From Beroe ovata (taxonomy: Eukaryota > Ctenophora > Nuda > Beroida > Beroidae), in NCBI GenBank assembly GCA_946803715.1, contig CAMPET010000103.1, forward strand, positions 114,790 through 124,958: a stretch of 10,169 bases of DNA. Reading direction: 5' to 3'. This document shows, piece after piece, positions 7,773 to 10,169 of the stretch. Made by a program: the position numbers and the translations under genes. Below the pieces are notes generated by a model. It was not told the DNA's origin, did not search any database, and saw only the letters and a program-made list of their open reading frames with translations. Positions within the stretch are counted from its first letter, which is position 1. Each line of letters begins with the position of its first letter.

Positions 7773-7887
7773 CACGTGCTCATTTGCTCGCGCCACGTGT
7801 TCCCAGGTAACGTGCTGCCGACCAATCACAGGACAAGGAATTCGTCACGTGTGCGCGCCGCGCACACCCACGTGCGCACGTCACGTG
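7773..7887. promoter_or_regulatory. Cluster of five CACGTG E-boxes with a CCAAT box
   Basis: Perfect palindromic CACGTG occurs at 7773, 7794, 7846, 7869 and 7882, with near matches (AACGTG 7809). CCAAT is at 7822-7826, and the surrounding 7780-7890 is GC-rich against an AT-rich background. CACGTG binds bHLH-zip factors such as USF, Myc/Max and TFE/MITF in animals. This is probably an enhancer or promoter island. The target gene is unknown: GALNT ends 1.3 kb to the left and any right-hand gene is not identified. Confidence 0.55.
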
Positions 7888-7922
7888 GTTGGTTGTGGCA
7901 GTATCTCGGGACAAGTGTGTGA

Positions 7923-8125
7923 CCTCTCTCTCTCTCCCTCGCTTTGTGTGTGTGTTTGTGTTGCGTGTTTGTGTGCGTACCTGTATGTAATGTGTTTAAT
8001 GTTCGTGCTGTTACGTAATTGTGTGTTCTGTGTTTACTGTTTGTGTTTCTGTGTATCCGTGTTAATATCCATCTTTTGTGTAACCGTGTATGTATCTTTG
8101 TATCAATGTATGTATGGATATGGAT
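7923..8125. repeat. Degenerate TG-rich simple sequence, strand-asymmetric
   Basis: A short CT run (7923-7935) passes into about 190 bases made almost wholly of T and G on the + strand, with decayed TGTGTT and TGTATG units. The 135-codon open frame across 7726-8133 comes from this simple sequence and is not a gene. Confidence 0.8.
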
Positions 8126-8195
8126 GTATGTAAAATTGTAACGCTAATAGTGTTGCAATTTTGCATACATACAAACATACAATGTAACACTATTA
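8126..8195. repeat. Hairpin with a competing downstream arm
   Basis: The 17-base arms 8126-8142 and 8152-8168 pair with 15 Watson-Crick and two G:T pairs around a 9-base loop. The loop and 3' arm (TAATAGTGTT, 8145-8154) are also a perfect reverse complement of AACACTATTA (8186-8195), so the two foldings exclude each other. It may be a remnant foldback repeat. Confidence 0.75.
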
Positions 8196-8520
8196 CTACA
8201 AGTGCCGGGTATCTATAGTGCAGCTAACATCGAAAAGCATTCATCGCAGAAGTAGAACACCCTCACTTAAGAATGCAATTTTCTGAGCGTCATACTCATA
8301 GAAACTTTGAGCAGTACTTTTTCAAATATTCAATGCTTTTCTTTGATTGCAGATCTTCGAGCATCGAGCATTTGCAATTTGCGATCCGATGTCACATCGT
8401 CGACTCTAGGGGTATCCACGGTTTTTGTAGTACTAGACAGATTTTTCATACACTTGTCTCGTGATGATAAAATCTCAAAACGAGCACAGCCTGCCCGAAG
8501 ATGACCTCATCCGATTTCCG
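8196..8520. other. Unassigned stretch with one acceptor-like site
   Basis: TTTCTTTGATTGCAG (AG at 8350-8351) resembles a 3' splice site and is followed by an open frame to 8504. The encoded residues match no family I know and no partner exon is visible. I make no gene call. Confidence 0.4.
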
Positions 8521-8548
8521 GTCTATATAATTGTTCACCCCATGAGGT
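8504..8548 (+). promoter_or_regulatory. TATA-like box between inverted arms
   Basis: TATATAA at 8524-8530 fits a TATA box on the + strand. It is bracketed by ACCTCAT (8504-8510) and ATGAGGT (8542-8548), reverse complements roughly equidistant from it. No gene start with recognisable coding follows within the expected distance, so the call is tentative. Confidence 0.3.
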
Positions 8549-8729
8549 GGTCATACATGAAATCAGAACAAAAACAACAATTCTCTCCCGCCAAACTGAG
8601 ATAGAGGTGATTCTAAACAAACCGACTTTCTTCGCGCCCGTCCCTAATGATCTGCGACCGAGAGTGTACACATTCCACTGTGTATGTCAGTATATTCGGA
8701 AAAGCGCGTTTCTTTTCTGTTTCCGAAAT

Positions 8730-8811
8730 CACGTAACCATGGTTCAGGTGATCGCGTCACGTGTCTCCTACACGTTACCATGGACACACGTGTGACCGGG
8801 TGTGTCACGTG
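8730..8811. promoter_or_regulatory. Second E-box cluster with repeated CACGTWACCATGG
   Basis: CACGTG occurs at 8758, 8787 and 8806. CACGTAACCATGG (8730-8742) and CACGTTACCATGG (8771-8783) are a direct repeat with one difference at a 41-base spacing, and AACCATGGTT (8735-8744) is palindromic. The density of CACG motifs and dyads suggests a regulatory module similar to the one at 7773-7887. Confidence 0.5.
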
Positions 8812-9006
8812 CTTTGAACCGCAATTACAGCAAGTCTCACCGGGGGAGAGCTGTGAAGGGGATACAGACACAGATCCAGCACGTAACTCGATACGAGCGA
8901 CTCTTCATTGAATTATGTATCAATAACTCTCCTCCCCTCGCTCTGTCGCCAGTCGTTGTATTTCATGTTCTGTCCTCTGAGCGAGGGACGGTATATCTGG
9001 CTTGTT

Positions 9007-9041
9007 ATTGGTCAGGATGGCTCCTCGTGACATCTGATTGG
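9007..9041 (-). promoter_or_regulatory. Pair of inverted CCAAT boxes 30 bases apart
   Basis: ATTGG occurs at 9007-9011 and 9037-9041 (CCAAT on the minus strand). The flanks TTATTGGTCAG and TGATTGGTTCG resemble NF-Y sites. A pair about three helical turns apart is a common promoter arrangement. No linked gene is identified. Confidence 0.35.
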
Positions 9042-9058
9042 TTCGTTTTCCGACAACG

Positions 9059-9147
9059 TGTGTGTGTGTGTGTGTGTGTGTTTTTGTGTCTTTGTCTGTG
9101 TGTCTTGTCTGTGTGTCTTTGTCTGTGTGTCTTGTCTGTGTGTCTGT
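9059..9147. repeat. (TG)n microsatellite followed by a 27-base period minisatellite
   Basis: A TG run occupies about 9059-9081. From 9087, TGTGTCTTTGTCTG and TGTGTCTTGTCTG alternate twice (14 + 13 bases), then a partial unit. The 27-base period is a multiple of three, so the open frames here show a repeated VCLVCVSLS-like pattern without coding meaning. Confidence 0.9.
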
Positions 9148-9859
9148 GTATACGCAGCAGATTGAGATATGCCCAGGCTATCCCTGGCACGCACCTGGTC
9201 ATTTGTGTCGAGATGGGAACGCTTGTTATCTCAAATTTGGGCAGAAAATGGTTTCGTCCTCCTGATTCATGATAAACTTGTGGAACTCTACGCATGGGAC
9301 ACTGATTTTCCATTTTCCTACTCAAAGTCTAGAAAGCATGGTAATTTTAATCTGATACTTTGATATGAGAGCAATGGTACTCAAGACCATTTTCCGAGTG
9401 AGTCGTGACAATTGCACACTAGCCGATCGAAGCCCTGGAAAAGAAATATAATTTGCTTTTCAAAACCTTGCCCAGAGCTCAAATTATTTTCTTTTCACTG
9501 TTCGATAAATTCTCATCTTTGCACAGTCTTTTCGGCACGAGTTTCAGTAATTTCATTGGCTCGCATTGTTCGTACAGATCGTTGCATCGAAGAGAAGACT
9601 GTATACTACTCCTTCTCTATTTGATTTAATTTTCAAGAACTTTCATATATATTGTCGTGTTTGACCGAAATTCCAATTCATCACAATGGAAACTCGTGAC
9701 TGCTACGATCTATAACTCTCTATCCATACCATTCCTTATGTCATTCGCACTCTAATATCATAGACCAGTTCACACGCACCTATCCTTACAAGACAGGTGA
9801 ATTCAGGGTATGCGCCCCCTGATAACATTAGTCTGCCGACAACGACTGTCTCTCTGCTA

Positions 9860-9863
<4 letters not shown>
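9148..9863. other. Unassigned stretch, no gene seen
   Basis: Several short open frames (for example 9169-9363 and 9412-9624) exist, but none matches a family or is bounded by a convincing pair of splice sites. A donor-like CAG|GTGAAT lies at 9794-9802. Confidence 0.5.

Positions 9864-9913
<50 letters not shown>
9864..9913. repeat. (TG)n microsatellite, about 25 units
   Basis: This is the longest pure dinucleotide run in the window and is likely to be length-polymorphic. Confidence 0.95.
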
Positions 9914-9915
<2 letters not shown>

Positions 9916-9985
9916 TCGTTGCGTTGCGTAACGGCTGTTCGATCGCGTTTTATTTTCTATTCAGGAATAATTGGATTCGATAAAG

Positions 9986-10102
9986 ATGTCACGTTTCAAC
10001 GGCTCTTTTCTCAGCAAATTTTCGTTTTCTAAAACTACCGTGTTCAAGAATGACCGTTCTCGAGTTTTCAACCACTCTCGGCCGTCACGAATGTCGAACT
10101 GA
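9986..10102 (+). CDS. Doubtful 38-residue basic open frame after an acceptor-like site
   Basis: The ATG at 9986 follows TTTTCTATTCAG (AG at 9963-9964) and opens a 38-residue Ser/Arg/Phe-rich frame (begins MSRFNGSFLSK) ending at TGA 10100-10102. I recognise no family. It could be the first coding piece of a gene to the right, a small peptide frame in a 5' leader, or chance; chance is the most likely for this length. Confidence 0.15.
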   Translation: MSRFNGSFLSKFSFSKTTVFKNDRSRVFNHSRPSRMSN

Positions 10103-10124
10103 CCACTTGAGTAGATATAGTCGC

Positions 10125-10169
10125 ACTCACTCACTCACTCACACCCACACAGTCAGTACTCACACACAC
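10125..10169. repeat. (ACTC)n/(CA)n simple repeat at right edge
   Basis: ACTC tetramers grade into ACAC units and run off the window end. Confidence 0.9.

Noticed and set aside
7726-8133. 135-codon open frame on the + strand
   Set aside because: It runs across the E-box cluster and a degenerate TG-rich tract. The product is Cys/Val-rich low-complexity sequence with no family match.
8547-8795. 82-codon + strand open frame just after the TATA-like box
   Set aside because: It lacks an ATG until near its end, matches nothing I know, and overlaps the second E-box cluster.
8802-9325. Overlapping open frames of 156 (+) and 106 (-) codons
   Set aside because: Both owe their length to the TG microsatellite and the 27-base minisatellite, whose period is divisible by three. 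No conserved residues are recognised.
1-10169. CRISPR array, bacterial operon or prophage structure
   Set aside because: No regular repeat-spacer pattern or ribosome-binding-site-led operons; the genes are clearly intron-split animal genes.
6450-10169. tRNA or other standard RNA genes
   Set aside because: I looked for B-box-like GGTTCGAATCC and cloverleaf arms on both strands by eye and saw none. A covariance-model search would be the decisive test.

Overview
The window is animal (metazoan) nuclear DNA, probably from an invertebrate. The evidence is two protein genes split by introns with ordinary GT..AG borders, short introns (about 110 to 1,130 bases), a gap of only about 460 bases between the genes, and abundant (TG)n/(CA)n microsatellites. 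The species cannot be told from the sequence. One of the genes encodes a mucin-type O-glycosylation enzyme, a family typical of animals.

Layout on the + strand. (1) Bases 1-2591 hold the 3' part of a ZNF622/Rei1-type zinc-finger gene for cytoplasmic 60S ribosome maturation. Four exons are visible (329-389, 515-695, 1166-1302, 2435-2591), giving 177 residues of the C-terminal half; the N-terminal exons lie before the window. (2) Bases 2592-3048 are the short intergenic spacer, with a candidate poly(A) signal. (3) Bases 3049-6449 hold a complete polypeptide GalNAc-transferase gene in nine exons encoding 617 residues: a signal-anchor, a stem, a GT27 catalytic domain with DSH and WGGEN motifs, and a C-terminal ricin-type lectin domain. 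It is most like the GALNT2/14/16 group, with several blocks nearest GALNT14/16. (4) Bases 6450-10169 hold no gene I can recognise. This stretch contains the GALNT 3'UTR with an AU-rich nonamer and an ATTAAA inside a hairpin, a 52-base-offset duplication, microsatellites, two dense clusters of CACGTG E-boxes, a TATA-like box, a pair of inverted CCAAT boxes, foldback repeats, and possible splice signals near the right end that may belong to a gene continuing beyond the window.

The two genes have no known shared pathway: one acts in ribosome biogenesis and the other in Golgi glycosylation. They are simply tandem neighbours. The most notable structure is at splice sites. Each gene carries a local duplication of 18 bases that copies a splice site (the donor of ZNF622 intron 3 and the acceptor of GALNT intron 4). 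In both cases use of the extra site would destroy the reading frame. GALNT intron 6, which separates the catalytic and lectin domains, contains an AATAAA and two strong inverted repeats. No clearly new multi-gene system was found.
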